A stretch of 64,000 nt of DNA from CAVRXT01 sp963725655 (GCA_963725655.1 CAVRYY010000003.1:124001-188000); one strand, 5' to 3'; shown: positions 44,859 through 53,514, numbered from the stretch's first letter. Numbers and translations are program-made. Notes: a model not told the origin generated them from the sequence alone.

Positions 44859-45833
44859 ATGAATGACCTCCTCTCTTTGATCGTGCAACACGGATACGTC
44901 GTCATCTGCCTGATGGTCTTCGCCGAAGCCATCGGTATGCCGGTGCCGGGCGCACTAGCTCTTGTTGCGGGAGGCGCTGCGTCGGCGTCCGGCGCACTCT
45001 ATGCGCCAGCGGTTGCCGTGTTTGCCGTCGCTGGGATGCTTTCGGCTGACTCACTGCTTTACGTTCTTGGCCGCCACACGGGATGGACGCTCTTGAGATT
45101 TCTGTGCCGGGTTTCCGTCGATCCGGAAACATGCGTTCTGCGCTCCGCGGAATCGTTTTATAAGCGTGGCCGGCCCACATTGTTGATCGCCAAGTTTATT
45201 CCTGGTGTGAGCACGATGGCCGCGCCGCTGGCCGGAAGTATGAAAATGCCGTTGGTTCAATTCCTGGGATTGGATTTCCTGGGGGTCAGTACGTATGCGC
45301 TCGCGTATGGCACGGTCGGATTTATCTTCCGCGATTTCGTCGCGAAGATCATCACTGGATTTCGCGTCGCAGGTCACGCCGTAGAGATTGTAATCATCTT
45401 GGCCGCGATTGCGTTTATCGGCTACCGACTGTCGTTGTACTGGAGGCACCGAGCCGATCGCGTCGTACCACGGGTGCAGGTGGCGGCCTTGGCGGCCAAG
45501 CTGCAGGCCGAAGGCCCGGAAAAGATACTGGTGGCCGATGTGCGCAGCCACGGTTACTATGCTGCCGGAGCCGTCCGCATTCCCGGCTCGATCCGAATTG
45601 AGCCCAACAATCTCAGTGCCGAGATAAAAGTATTCCCCCGAGACAAAGACATGTACCTCTACTGCACTTGCCGGAGCGAAGCGACCAGCGCTAGCGTGGC
45701 GCATCTGTTGCGCGACCAGGGTTTCAACGCGTTTGTTATCGTTGGCGGCCTGGCTGCCTGGCGCCGGGCGGGTAACCCGCTAGAAGCCGTGCCGGAGAGC
45801 GACTTAGTGCATCTTCCCACTTTCAGTCGATAG
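44859..45833 (+). CDS. DedA-family membrane protein fused to a rhodanese domain
   Basis: 324 residues from ATG 44859 (MNDLLSLIVQHGYVV); a GTG at 44823 would add 12 residues. The first 205 residues are a DedA/VTT domain: FAEAIGMPVPGALALVAGGA, the FKRGRPTLLIAKFIPGVSTMAAPLAGSMKM-type re-entrant segment and LDFLGVSTYALAYGTVGFIF. DedA proteins flip undecaprenyl phosphate or phospholipids or use proton force. The last 110 residues are a rhodanese domain (VADVRSHGYYAAGAVRIPGS) with an active-site loop YCTCRSEATSA. The fusion suggests a link between membrane lipid turnover and sulfur or redox chemistry. Confidence 0.9.
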   Translation: MNDLLSLIVQHGYVVICLMVFAEAIGMPVPGALALVAGGAASASGALYAPAVAVFAVAGMLSADSLLYVLGRHTGWTLLRFLCRVSVDPETCVLRSAESFYKRGRPTLLIAKFIPGVSTMAAPLAGSMKMPLVQFLGLDFLGVSTYALAYGTVGFIFRDFVAKIITGFRVAGHAVEIVIILAAIAFIGYRLSLYWRHRADRVVPRVQVAALAAKLQAEGPEKILVADVRSHGYYAAGAVRIPGSIRIEPNNLSAEIKVFPRDKDMYLYCTCRSEATSASVAHLLRDQGFNAFVIVGGLAAWRRAGNPLEAVPESDLVHLPTFSR

Positions 45834-45880
45834 CACTCTCCGTCCGCCGAAGCGCCTCTGGCTTTGGTGGTCCGTAGAGT

Positions 45881-46636
45881 TCATATCGGCTCCGTGGCGG
45901 CCAGAGTATGTAGAGGTCGTTCGGCGAGAGTAATTTCGCCCATGTCGATCGCAACGAGCAGCGGTTCCTTAACGATCTGATAGTCGCCCTCCCATGCATA
46001 GACCCGTCGTTTCGCCGGCACGATAATTCCATCCACATCGCGATAATCCGATGCGTAGTTCAGGCCGGTGGCGCCGCCAAGGATGTCCACCGTATAGTCG
46101 TGCCGTCGCAGCAATCCATCCGGACCAAAACAGGAGATCTGCTCTCGCGCGTGGCTCTTCACGTAGTCCGGGAAGGTGACCTTCAGGCGTCTCCACGTCT
46201 CGTTTTCCACTCGAATCGATGCGATCTCTTCCGTCTTGAATCCCTCATACGTATAGAGGAACGGAATGGTGAGATATGTCCATAGCGCCTCACTGCTGAA
46301 GAAAGCGGCGTGGATGTCATCCCACGGCGTCTCTCGTTGTTGTCCTTCGAAGGATTTTTCCGGATCATCCCGAGTTTCGATGAGGGTTCCATCGATCTTC
46401 TCCATCACGATCCGGTCCGGCTCAAAAATCGAGCGCTTGTCCTGGCCCGGAAACTCTGTCACCACGCGCTCGGTCATCACATCCGCAGCCATCACAATAT
46501 TCTTGAGGTAGTCGGGTTTGTTCTTCACGTACCAGATTGCCCCGGTAATGGAAGCCTCGATTTTGATCGACTTAACCTTGTTCCAGCGATCGAGGCCGCC
46601 ATGCGCTTCCAGGGCGATTTTCAATAAGTCATTCAT
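45881..46636 (-). CDS. hypothetical protein, possibly lipoprotein-localisation-like fold
   Basis: 251 residues, no signal peptide or membrane span. It opens MNDLLKIALEAHGGLDRWNKVKSIKIEAS, a helix-strand pattern seen in proteins with outer-membrane lipoprotein-carrier-like (LolA) folds. The rest is strand-rich, with many charged residues. The motif YASDYRDVDGIIVPAKRRVYAW near the end fits the last strands of such a fold. I cannot assign a function. Convergent with the DedA-rhodanese gene. Confidence 0.7.
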   Translation of the reverse strand: MNDLLKIALEAHGGLDRWNKVKSIKIEASITGAIWYVKNKPDYLKNIVMAADVMTERVVTEFPGQDKRSIFEPDRIVMEKIDGTLIETRDDPEKSFEGQQRETPWDDIHAAFFSSEALWTYLTIPFLYTYEGFKTEEIASIRVENETWRRLKVTFPDYVKSHAREQISCFGPDGLLRRHDYTVDILGGATGLNYASDYRDVDGIIVPAKRRVYAWEGDYQIVKEPLLVAIDMGEITLAERPLHTLAATEPI

Positions 46637-46703
46637 TTAAATAATTCTACACGCCGCCGCTATTGGCGTAAATCTTTACGTTGTTCTACTCTGCAGCACG
46701 AGT

Positions 46704-46725
46704 GTAATGTAGAGATCTGCATTAC
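46704..46725. promoter_or_regulatory. inverted repeat upstream of a propeller gene
   Basis: GTAATG (46704-46709) and CATTAC (46720-46725) are separated by 10 nt. They lie between the divergent genes at 46636 and 46930. It could be an operator; no regulator is assigned. Confidence 0.3.
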
Positions 46726-46929
46726 GCTAAGCCTGCTGATAAATATACCTGGCTGGTACTTTGGCTTGCCTAGGAATATGCGTGAGAGAGATCCCGGTTG
46801 CCGCGGTCAGGAAATGAGAGACAAGGGATATTTGTCCGTGCCATCCTCAACAGAACGGAAATGTTAATCGGAGATTTTCAGAAGAACAACCACTAACGCT
46901 CCGGGTCCCGCAGGAGGGGAGTTGCGTTT

Positions 46930-47967
46930 ATGAAAATTGGCAGAGTTATTCATGTTCGTCTATTGGTGGTCATGGCGCTAGTTCTGACGGCCGCCTCGCC
47001 GATGCTTTCGCAAACTCCCGCTCCCCCGGGCTATAGGGTGATCAAGACTATTTCCGTAAGTGGCGACGAAGGTTGGGACTATTTGACCGTGGACGCGCAG
47101 GCACGACGCGTCTACATCTCCCACGGTTCACACGTCGTCGTGATGGACGCGGATTCCTACGCGCTGGTCGGGGACATTCCGAATACTCAGGGCGTCCACG
47201 GCATCGCTTTGGCCAACGACTTGGGGCGAGGCTTTATCAGCGATGGCCGCGCGAATACCGCTACGATTTTTGACTTAAAGTCGCTGCAAACCATCGGCAC
47301 CGTAAAGACGGGAGCGAACCCGGACGCGATCGTGTACGACTCAGTGACCAGGCAGGTATTCACGATGAACGGCCGAAGCGCAGACGCTACAGCTATCGAC
47401 GCCGCGAAGGGGACGGTGACCGGAACTCTGGCGCTCGGCGGTAAGCCCGAATTTGCGGTGGCCGACGGTCAGGGAAGCGTCTTCGTAAATATTGAAGATG
47501 AATCGGAACTGGTTCAGTTTGATGCCCGAAAGCTGGCGATAACGAATCGTTGGAAGCTCGCGCCGTGCGAGGAGCCCTCCGGGCTGGCAATGGACCGTAA
47601 GGGTCGCCGACTCTTCGTGGGTTGCGGAAATAAATTGATGGCGGTGATCAACGCCGACACCGGTCTGGTAGTTGCCACCCCGGCAATCGGTGAAGGCGTG
47701 GACGCCAACGGTTTCGATCCGGAGACAAACCTGGCGTTCGCATCAACAGGCGAGGGAACTCTCAACGTTGTTCGCGAGGAATCACCGAGCAAGTTCACGA
47801 CTATCGGCAGCGTACCGACGAAGAAGAGCGCCCGCACCATGGGCCTAGACCTCAAGACCCATAACATTTTTCTTCCCGCAGCCGACTTCGCCCCGCCAAA
47901 GCCGGGCGAGCGTCGCGGAAAAATGAAGCCTGGGTCCTTCGTTATTCTCGTCGTCAGTCAGCAATAG
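46930..47967 (+). CDS. secreted YncE-like beta-propeller protein
   Basis: 345 residues with a signal peptide (residues 1-30, ending near MLSQTPA). The body has repeated YVTN-type blades: GDEGWDYLTVDAQARRVYISHG, HGIALANDLGRGFISDGRAN, GANPDAIVYDSVTRQVFTMNG and PSGLAMDRKGRRLFVGCG. Ligand unknown. It has a purine-rich GCAGGAGGGG ribosome-binding site before the ATG at 46930 and appears monocistronic. Confidence 0.88.
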   Translation: MKIGRVIHVRLLVVMALVLTAASPMLSQTPAPPGYRVIKTISVSGDEGWDYLTVDAQARRVYISHGSHVVVMDADSYALVGDIPNTQGVHGIALANDLGRGFISDGRANTATIFDLKSLQTIGTVKTGANPDAIVYDSVTRQVFTMNGRSADATAIDAAKGTVTGTLALGGKPEFAVADGQGSVFVNIEDESELVQFDARKLAITNRWKLAPCEEPSGLAMDRKGRRLFVGCGNKLMAVINADTGLVVATPAIGEGVDANGFDPETNLAFASTGEGTLNVVREESPSKFTTIGSVPTKKSARTMGLDLKTHNIFLPAADFAPPKPGERRGKMKPGSFVILVVSQQ

Positions 47968-48061
47968 CTCGCAGTGGAACGATTTTACGGGCTCCCTCAC
48001 CGACACTCGTATACCTCATTGAAGCAGCGGTTCTCCGCGCACGCACACTTTCGGACTCAAG

Positions 48062-48288
48062 AGGGTTCTCAAGAGCCTTAGTCGCGGCCGATGGCGACCA
48101 CATTTATCGGCTTCACTGCCTTTGTTGTCAGCGCAGGAGAAATCATGACATGCGTGCAGGTCGCGATAATCGCAGGGCTGCCCTACACTTCGCTACGCGA
48201 CGTCATACTGACTCGCCCCACCCTTGTCGAAGGGCTTATCCCATTGTTCTCGTTCACGCCTTCGGCACCAAAATCCGTTTCTTCCTGA
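48062..48288 (+). pseudogene. remnant of a pyridine nucleotide-disulfide oxidoreductase (C-terminal dimerisation domain)
   Basis: From 48091 the frame reads FIGFTAFVVSAGEIMTCVQV, then AIIAGLPYTSLRDVILTRPT and LVEGLIPLFS. These match the end of the dimerisation domain of mercuric-reductase or dihydrolipoamide-dehydrogenase-type flavoproteins. The upstream piece of the same domain (RALVAADGDHI) is in another frame, so a frameshift lies near 48110. The FAD- and NAD-binding domains are absent. Decayed fragment. Confidence 0.6.
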
Positions 48289-48498
48289 TTTTCTGAAACG
48301 GACGAGACCGTTCGCACCGAATAATTTTGCCAACGCACACCGCCAGAATTCCTGAGCAGCGAGAACTCGTCGACAAAATTAAGCGAGAAGTAGAGACCTA
48401 TTCCCCCGAACGCCGCTCGAAGCGAAGTCGCTCGGGGCAAAGCCATCTCGAGCGGTCCGCAGCAGGGAGAGAGGGTGGCGAGGATTGCAAAACAGGGC

Positions 48499-48526
48499 TT
48501 GACATATTCCGATATGGGCATATATT
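48499..48526 (+). promoter_or_regulatory. promoter and likely operator of the arsR-type gene
   Basis: TTGACA (48499-48504), a 16-nt spacer and TATATT (48521-48526). An imperfect palindrome of ATAT elements (ATATTCCGATATGGGCATAT, 48504-48523) fills the spacer, typical of an ArsR autorepressor site. The -10 ends 6 nt before the ATG at 48533, so the mRNA should be leaderless. Confidence 0.6.
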
Positions 48527-48532
48527 GAGTGC

Positions 48533-48868
48533 ATGGCCAGGGCGGCGACAACCTCCGACGCGTTTAATGCAGTGGCCGAACCGCGGCGGCGGGACATCCT
48601 GAACTATCTAGCGATGGGCGAGAGGTCGGTCACCCAGATCGTGGACGCAATGGAGATGGAGCAGCCGTCGATTTCGAAGCACCTGAAGGTTTTGAAGGGT
48701 GTTGGCCTGGTGGATGTCCGGAGAGAGGGTCGACAAATGCTTTACAAGGTGAATGCCGTGGCCATCCGGCCGTTGCACGAATGGACAAGCACGTTCGAGC
48801 GATTGTGGAAACACCAGCTGTTGCGAATCAAGGAACGGGCCGAGGCCAACAATGCACCGAAACAATAG
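48533..48868 (+). CDS. ArsR-family winged-helix regulator
   Basis: 111 residues. The winged helix covers EPRRRDILNYLAMGERSVTQIVDAMEMEQPSISKHLKVLKGVGLVDVRREGRQMLY. No metal-binding Cys pair is present, so it is of the SdpR-like non-metal group that is usually encoded with SRPBCC proteins. It starts at the promoter with no leader. First gene of a four-gene cassette; the SRPBCC gene follows after 30 nt. Confidence 0.92.
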   Translation: MARAATTSDAFNAVAEPRRRDILNYLAMGERSVTQIVDAMEMEQPSISKHLKVLKGVGLVDVRREGRQMLYKVNAVAIRPLHEWTSTFERLWKHQLLRIKERAEANNAPKQ

Positions 48869-48898
48869 TCTTGTGGAATTTCAAACGAGGAGGAAATC

Positions 48899-49354
48899 GT
48901 GAGTTCACCCGCACTATCACTGGAAGCGACAACGATCCATATAGCGGAGGAAATTCAAGTCCGCGCTTCGATCGAGGCGACGTTTGCCGCGCTGCTGGAT
49001 CAGCTGGGACCGTACAACGAGACTCAAGTGGACAAGCCCATGCCGATGAAGTTGGAAGCATGGCCTGGCGGCAGATGGTATCGCGACCTGGGAGACAACA
49101 ACGGCCATAACTGGGGCACGGTGCAGGCGATCAAGAAGCCGACGCTGCTGGAGATTTCCGGGCCGCTGTTTATGTCCAACCCGGTGATAACGAATCTTCA
49201 ATATCGGCTGAAGGAATCCGGCGGCGTGACGGTGATTACATTTCGGCACCAGTCGTTTGGTCTGGTGCTCGAGGAATACAGAAACGCGAAGAGCGGCTGG
49301 GCGCATTTGCACGAACGGATGCGGCAGCGAGCGGAAGCGCCGCGGCCTCACTGA
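48899..49354 (+). CDS. SRPBCC (AHSA1/START-like) domain protein
   Basis: 151 residues. GTG at 48899 follows AGGAGGAAA. The fold is recognisable from IHIAEEIQVRASIEATFAAL, LEAWPGGRWYRDLGDNNGHNWGTVQAIKKPTLLEISGPL and a C-terminal helix HLHERMRQR. Such proteins bind hydrophobic ligands in a cavity; they are often partners of ArsR-type regulators like the one upstream, where a ligand may relieve repression. Downstream genes follow closely, so one transcript is likely. Confidence 0.88.
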   Translation: MSSPALSLEATTIHIAEEIQVRASIEATFAALLDQLGPYNETQVDKPMPMKLEAWPGGRWYRDLGDNNGHNWGTVQAIKKPTLLEISGPLFMSNPVITNLQYRLKESGGVTVITFRHQSFGLVLEEYRNAKSGWAHLHERMRQRAEAPRPH

Positions 49355-49389
49355 GGCGCGGGCCAGGTAGGAGTTCAGAGGAGGGAAAT

Positions 49390-49536
49390 ATGTGCCCAGC
49401 ATGCATCGCAGGCGCAGCAGTGATGGCCGCCGGAGCCGGATCCACCGGAGGAATTCTGGCGGTGTGCATCGGCAAATTCAAGAAAGTCTTTAGGGCCAAT
49501 GGTCTAGGCCTGTTTTTGAAAATCACGGAGAAATAA
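49390..49536 (+). CDS. 48-residue CxxC microprotein
   Basis: The short frame begins MCPACIAGAAVMAAGAGSTG and has one hydrophobic Ala/Gly-rich span and a basic tail (KFKKVFRANGLGLF). GAGGAGGGAAAT precedes the ATG. The N-terminal CPAC could coordinate metal or be a redox pair. It lies in the cassette between the SRPBCC and DUF899 genes, 1 nt from the latter. Similar small membrane proteins occur beside SRPBCC/DUF899 genes, but no function is assigned. Confidence 0.7.
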   Translation: MCPACIAGAAVMAAGAGSTGGILAVCIGKFKKVFRANGLGLFLKITEK

Positions 49537-49537
49537 A

Positions 49538-50341
49538 ATGACAACAAACAAGGAGAGAGACATGGAGCGCCAGAAAGAGCATCTCGCAATGAAGACACCG
49601 CCGAGTGTGTCGCTGCAGAAATGGGAGGCTGCGCGCCAGCAGCTCCTCGTGAAGGAGAAAGCCTTGACCCGCTCCCGCGACGCGCTGGCCGCCGAGCGTC
49701 GGCGGATGCCGTGGCTGGCCGTGGAGAAGAAGTACGAGTTCGGCGGCCCTAAGGGCAAGGTGAGCCTGCTCGACTTGTTCGAGGGTCGCCGTCAACTGAT
49801 CGTCTACCGCGCCTTCTTCGAGCCTGGCGTGTTCGGCTGGCCCGAGCATGCCTGCCGCGGCTGCTCCTTCGGTGCCGACCAGGTCGCCCACCTCACCCAT
49901 TTGAACGCCCGCGACACGACCCTCGCATACGCTTCGCGCGCTCCACAGGCGGACATCGCGCGCTTGAAGGCGCGGATGGGGTGGGAGATGCCGTGGTACA
50001 CCATTACGGACAGTTTCGACGTCGACTTCGGCGTGAACGAGTGGCACGGCACGAACGCATTCTTCCGCAACGGCGAGAGCGTGTTTCGCACCTACTTCGT
50101 CAACAACCGCGGAGACGAGCCGATGGGCAGCACCTGGAGCTACCTTGACATCACAGCGCTCGGGCGCCAGGAGGAGTGGGAGGACTCGCCCGAGGGCTAC
50201 CCGCAGACTCCACCGTACAAGTGGTGGAACTGGCACGACAATTACGGGGCTGAGGCCACGCCTGACTCGAAGTGGATCGACATGATCACCGACCCTGAAG
50301 GAGCCGCTGCTCGAAGGCGCGACGCGGAGGCAAAAGCATAA
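49538..50341 (+). CDS. DUF899 family thioredoxin-like protein
   Basis: 267 residues. The family pattern is VSLQKWEAARQQLLVKEKALTRSRDALAAERRRMPW, then DLFEGRRQLIVYRAFFEP and the Cys pair in ACRGCSFGADQVAHL, as in a thioredoxin-like fold with CxxC. The C-terminal segment DITALGRQEEWEDSPEGYPQ is typical. Probably a cytoplasmic thiol oxidoreductase. It is last in the arsR cassette; MERQKEHLAMKTPPS at 49562 is an alternative start. Confidence 0.88.
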   Translation: MTTNKERDMERQKEHLAMKTPPSVSLQKWEAARQQLLVKEKALTRSRDALAAERRRMPWLAVEKKYEFGGPKGKVSLLDLFEGRRQLIVYRAFFEPGVFGWPEHACRGCSFGADQVAHLTHLNARDTTLAYASRAPQADIARLKARMGWEMPWYTITDSFDVDFGVNEWHGTNAFFRNGESVFRTYFVNNRGDEPMGSTWSYLDITALGRQEEWEDSPEGYPQTPPYKWWNWHDNYGAEATPDSKWIDMITDPEGAAARRRDAEAKA

Positions 50342-50343
50342 CC

Positions 50344-50398
50344 GAGGCCCATTCCACCCACTCGACCGGCAGCGCCAGCCGTGATGCCGATGGGCCTC
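50344..50398 (+). terminator. inverted repeat after the DUF899 gene
   Basis: GAGGCCCAT (50344-50352) pairs perfectly with ATGGGCCTC (50390-50398) across a 37-nt loop, starting 2 nt after the DUF899 stop. No T-run follows. Probably closes the arsR cassette. Confidence 0.4.
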
Positions 50399-50605
50399 CC
50401 ACCGCCTGGCAGATGGGAAATCCGCATCATCTCGGGAGCGGGCCGTCCTCGTTCGAGAACACGCCCGGTGGTACCGTAAGTGCAACGCACTATGGCGGCG
50501 GAAAATCTGTCCTTTGGCATTGGGCTGAGTTATCCTTGCTTGAAATCGTCGTACAAAACCCGAAATGCTACAGTTTTGTGCAACGAAAACGCCCAGAACC
50601 ATTGT

Positions 50606-50696
50606 GGAGGGGTGGGTGAGCGGTTGAAACCGGCGGTCTTGAAAACCGTTAGGCCTCAAAAGGGCCTCGTGGGTTCGAATCCCACCCCCTCCGCCA
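50606..50696 (+). tRNA. tRNA-Ser(UGA)
   Basis: Acceptor stem GGAGGGG (50606-50612) pairs with CCCCTCC (50686-50692), discriminator G, then encoded CCA (50694-50696). The anticodon stem-loop GCGGT-CTTGAAA-ACCGT has anticodon TGA, reading UCA. A long variable arm (AGGCCTCAAAAGGGCCTC region) and a TTCGAAT T-loop confirm a class II serine tRNA. It is not tRNA-Sec, whose anticodon would be TCA. Confidence 0.96.
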
Positions 50697-51022
50697 GCCA
50701 GTCTTGGACATTCTCTCTCCGGCCATTCATTGCCAAGAAACAATGATTTTGCGGGGCAAAAAGCGGCAAACGCAACGGCGATATGGGCCTAGAGCCTCTC
50801 TAGGTCGCCACCTGTGTTGCCATGCACGCGATTTTTCTCCGTGGGCAGGTTGGGCAGTTCCCTTTCACTGGAGCCGGCAAACGCAGAAACTTACGTCGCG
50901 GGAGCAGAAACGGAACGCGTAGTTCGAACTGACTGCGGACCGCCAACCAGTCTGCTCCTCACATAAAAACGATTTCCTTGTGCCGAGCATCATCTAAGGT
51001 AACTGGAGATCCCTCCCACCGA
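50697..51022. other. intergenic region after tRNA-Ser, no gene recognised
   Basis: 326 nt without a convincing gene. I looked for an integrase or a repeat of the tRNA 3' end that would mark an integrated element and found neither here. Confidence 0.5.
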
Positions 51023-51436
51023 TTAGTCTGGTGGCTCAATTGCTCGCGGCGCTGTCCGGTGCTGCGCCGCCTTGCGAACACGAATGGCGATATAGCATCC
51101 AACTCCAATCGCCACAAGTGGCGCGATCCAGCCCGGCAAGTGCATGAGCAGAGCAACGTAGAAAACGAAGCCAATTGCGCCGGAGAAGACCATAAATGTT
51201 GCCTGGAACCGAGTGACTCGCGCTCCAAGGCTTTCGTGTCCTGTGAACAGCCCTCTTGGGAAGTTTCTGTCAAGGTGAAGAAGAATCCACCTGCCTGCCA
51301 GACCCCAACCCCCGCAAAACAGCAGTCCGATGAGCCAAAAGACCGCACTGGCTTTGGGCACGTCGCTACGAAGAAGAATTTCAGCACCTATAGAAATGGC
51401 CAATGGAAAAGATTTGACCCCGGTCTCGAAAGACAA
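51023..51436 (-). CDS. hypothetical membrane protein
   Basis: 137 residues with three hydrophobic stretches (SAVFWLIGLLFCGGWGLAG, FMVFSGAIGFVFYVALLMHL, WIAPLVAIGVGCYIAIRV) and a short basic tail, so a small integral membrane protein is likely. The frame opens with TTG at 51436 and no good ribosome-binding site is seen, so the start is unsure. No family recognised. It lies in the patchwork region after the tRNA gene. Confidence 0.5.
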   Translation of the reverse strand: MSFETGVKSFPLAISIGAEILLRSDVPKASAVFWLIGLLFCGGWGLAGRWILLHLDRNFPRGLFTGHESLGARVTRFQATFMVFSGAIGFVFYVALLMHLPGWIAPLVAIGVGCYIAIRVRKAAQHRTAPRAIEPPD

Positions 51437-51490
51437 TAAAGTATGCGGGCTGGTGAATGCGGACGCAAGTTTGTACCGTGCTGCTCAAAC

Positions 51491-51757
51491 ATGTATCGAA
51501 TAGTGTTGGCCTGTAGAGGTGTTCCCCCACACGTTGGCGCAGCCGGTGCGCGTGACATCTTCGAAGAGTTCAGGCACAGATCCTGGCATGAAAACGTAAA
51601 GTGCGTCTGGGACGGGTCCCAACTTATTCTGCAGGCGGAGAATGATTTCGACTCTCACGGACTCGCACTCTTGGATGAGTTTTCTGACTCGATATCGGCC
51701 TGCATCGAAGTTGGATTCGACGGTGACATACAAATTCTTTCCGTCACTTCCCTATGA
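51491..51757 (+). CDS. hypothetical protein
   Basis: 88 residues from ATG 51491 (MYRIVLACRGVPPHVGAAGA). The acidic and aromatic content (DIFEEFRHRSWHENVKCVWD, FDSHGLALLDEFSDSI) looks like a real small globular protein with alternating strands and helices. No family recognised; codon use is less GC-rich than in the core genes. Confidence 0.45.
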   Translation: MYRIVLACRGVPPHVGAAGARDIFEEFRHRSWHENVKCVWDGSQLILQAENDFDSHGLALLDEFSDSISACIEVGFDGDIQILSVTSL

Positions 51758-52264
51758 GCACGCATTCTTGAAATCGGTCCGGAGAAGGGGGCCAACTCCA
51801 TTACTTTTGACATACCCTCGTCCAATCTCCTCGTTCCTGGCAATGGCTCGACCGCGAGCGGCGGCGCAGTGCAGTTTCAGGGGTGGGCCGCGCGCGAACC
51901 CCAGCACACGGACCTACCAGTCTGAGAATAACTTCAGTTGTCGTAGGGTTCAGCCCAAAGTTCGTGTCGGAAACCAAATCCTGCCGACTCGACTATCGTC
52001 CGTGCTCGATCAAGGAACAGTTTTCCTTGGCCTTCAGGCTTAAACTTGAAGACGACATTGAGCACGATAGTCCGACCTCTGGCGTTAGACCGACACGCTC
52101 GTAATCCCTGGAGTTGGCGCGTATCGAGAGACCAATAGTTGACCCGCCGACATCAAGCGTTCTCGCGGAAAACCTTTCGCGTATTCGAGCAGCTTGACGA
52201 TGTCGTCAACGACATTATCACTTTTGGCGAGGCTAACGATGCGCTGGGCCTCGAAGGCAAATAT
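51758..52264. other. 507-nt region, no gene recognised
   Basis: Only short frames without family features. A 62-residue frame at 52139-52327 (MTRRHQAFSRKTFRVFEQLD) is possible but overlaps the end of the next gene, so I do not call it. Confidence 0.4.
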
Positions 52265-52861
52265 CTATTGGACTCGTTTGAGATCCATTATCCAATCCGT
52301 TTCCCACGTTTTACCACCGTCGGTTGATTCTGCCTGCTCCCAGTGACCTGAGGTGGGTGTGATTTCGGACCATATGAGCCGTGTGCGGACTGGTTTCCCG
52401 TCTTCGGTGTCGTCGTTCGCATAGAACGTTCCTACGCCATTGTGGAAGCTGCCTCTCACCGGCGGATCCATCGGCCCAAGCGGCGTCCTGCTGTCCATCC
52501 ACCAGATCGACCACTGCCCGGTCTCGGCGTCGAACGATCGGAGAGCTACCCCGCGGTAAGTGCCGCCCGGAACTTGGAACACGGTGTCGTCGACATTAGC
52601 GTAGCCACCCATCAGTGGCTGGCAGAATAATGTCCCTTCGAATTCGATCCAGTCGTGACTGTTGACGAGGCGATGCTTCAGCTTTCGATGATGGACTTGC
52701 CAGCGTCCGAATAAAAAATCGAAGTCATGCAGTCCGGGTACCGCACTTTCAGCATGACCTATCTCTGCTCCCGAACCCGGGGAGGACTGCGCCGTGAGCC
52801 CTGACGCCGCCAAGCCTATTCCCAAGCACAAGATCACAGCAATGTGCTGACGTATTTGCAC
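52265..52861 (-). CDS. secreted hypothetical protein (DUF1579-like)
   Basis: 198 residues. GTG at 52861 follows GAGGAG and directly opens a signal peptide (VQIRQHIAVILCLGIGLAAS then GLTAQS). The mature part begins with FDFLFGRWQVHHRKLKHRL and contains WIEFEGTLFCQPLMGGYANVDD, RSFDAETGQWSIWWMDSR and RLIWSEITPTSGHWEQAES. This is the strand pattern of DUF1579-like lipocalin-type proteins. Function unknown. The longer ATG start at 52921 would place 20 residues before the signal peptide, so is less likely. Confidence 0.75.
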   Translation of the reverse strand: MQIRQHIAVILCLGIGLAASGLTAQSSPGSGAEIGHAESAVPGLHDFDFLFGRWQVHHRKLKHRLVNSHDWIEFEGTLFCQPLMGGYANVDDTVFQVPGGTYRGVALRSFDAETGQWSIWWMDSRTPLGPMDPPVRGSFHNGVGTFYANDDTEDGKPVRTRLIWSEITPTSGHWEQAESTDGGKTWETDWIMDLKRVQ

Positions 52862-53364
52862 GTATGACTCCTCTTCGTACCGAAATACTGCCAGCCCCAG
52901 TTTAGCGCATGGCTGAAGCAATCAGGCGATTTCACTCAGAACCCCGGATAGTGAGTGCAATAGACATCCAACAAGCGACGCGGGACCTATCGCCCCTTCG
53001 AACATCCCTCAGCATGGTTGCGTCCCCGAGAGCCCGCTTCCGTTTCGCCCGGAAATATCAGCGTAGCCCACCACGTCCACCCGGCTCAACTTCCGGATGC
53101 GCCGTCAACAGGAATTCTCGCTGACCAATTTCGTCGTGAGCGTAAATCGCCTGATAACAACAGTTAGGAATCCTTGCTCGACAGAAGCGCTCGAAGTCGT
53201 TTAGTTTGCAGCAAGTTGGCCACACTTCCCCTCGGTTTGCTTCAGGCCGGGAATTTCCGGATCCGCTTCTTCCCACACACCTGAGTTGCAATCTCTTCGC
53301 TGTTCAAGGGATGAGTCTTTTTCCGGGCCTCATTCGTAGTACGGACACGATAGGCCACTTGTTC
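52862..53364. other. 503-nt region, no gene recognised
   Basis: Lies between the secreted protein gene and the sigma-factor fragment. Short frames only, for example a Cys-rich minus-strand stretch at 53058-53291, without recognisable family features. Probably decayed sequence. Confidence 0.4.
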
Positions 53365-53514
53365 ATGACGTGGGATGGGAGCGTGAGCCTGGAGAGCGAA
53401 GTTGCCCAGCTTCGAGGCGGCGGACTCACCGCGCTTTCTGCGCTGCTCATGCGCTATCAAAATCGCCTGTACCGATACCTCCTTCGCATCGTGCACGAGC
53501 AGGCGGAAAAATTC
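53365..53514 (+). pseudogene. N-terminal fragment of an ECF-type sigma factor
   Basis: ATG at 53365 encodes about 50 residues: SESEVAQLRGG-like start followed by LTALSALLMRYQNRLYRYLL and RIVHEQ, which is sigma region 2.1-2.2. The frame then leaves the family pattern and no region 2.4 or 4 follows. The gene appears cut off by the insertion that brought the downstream methylase and terminase sequences. Confidence 0.55.

Noticed and set aside
50606..50696. tRNA with TGA anticodon as a tRNA-Sec
   Set aside because: The anticodon is 5'-UGA-3', which reads UCA (Ser). tRNA-Sec needs 5'-UCA-3' and an 8-bp acceptor stem; here it is 7 bp.
52139..52327. 62-residue plus-strand frame as a gene
   Set aside because: It overlaps the end of the better-supported secreted-protein gene and has no recognisable family features or ribosome-binding site.
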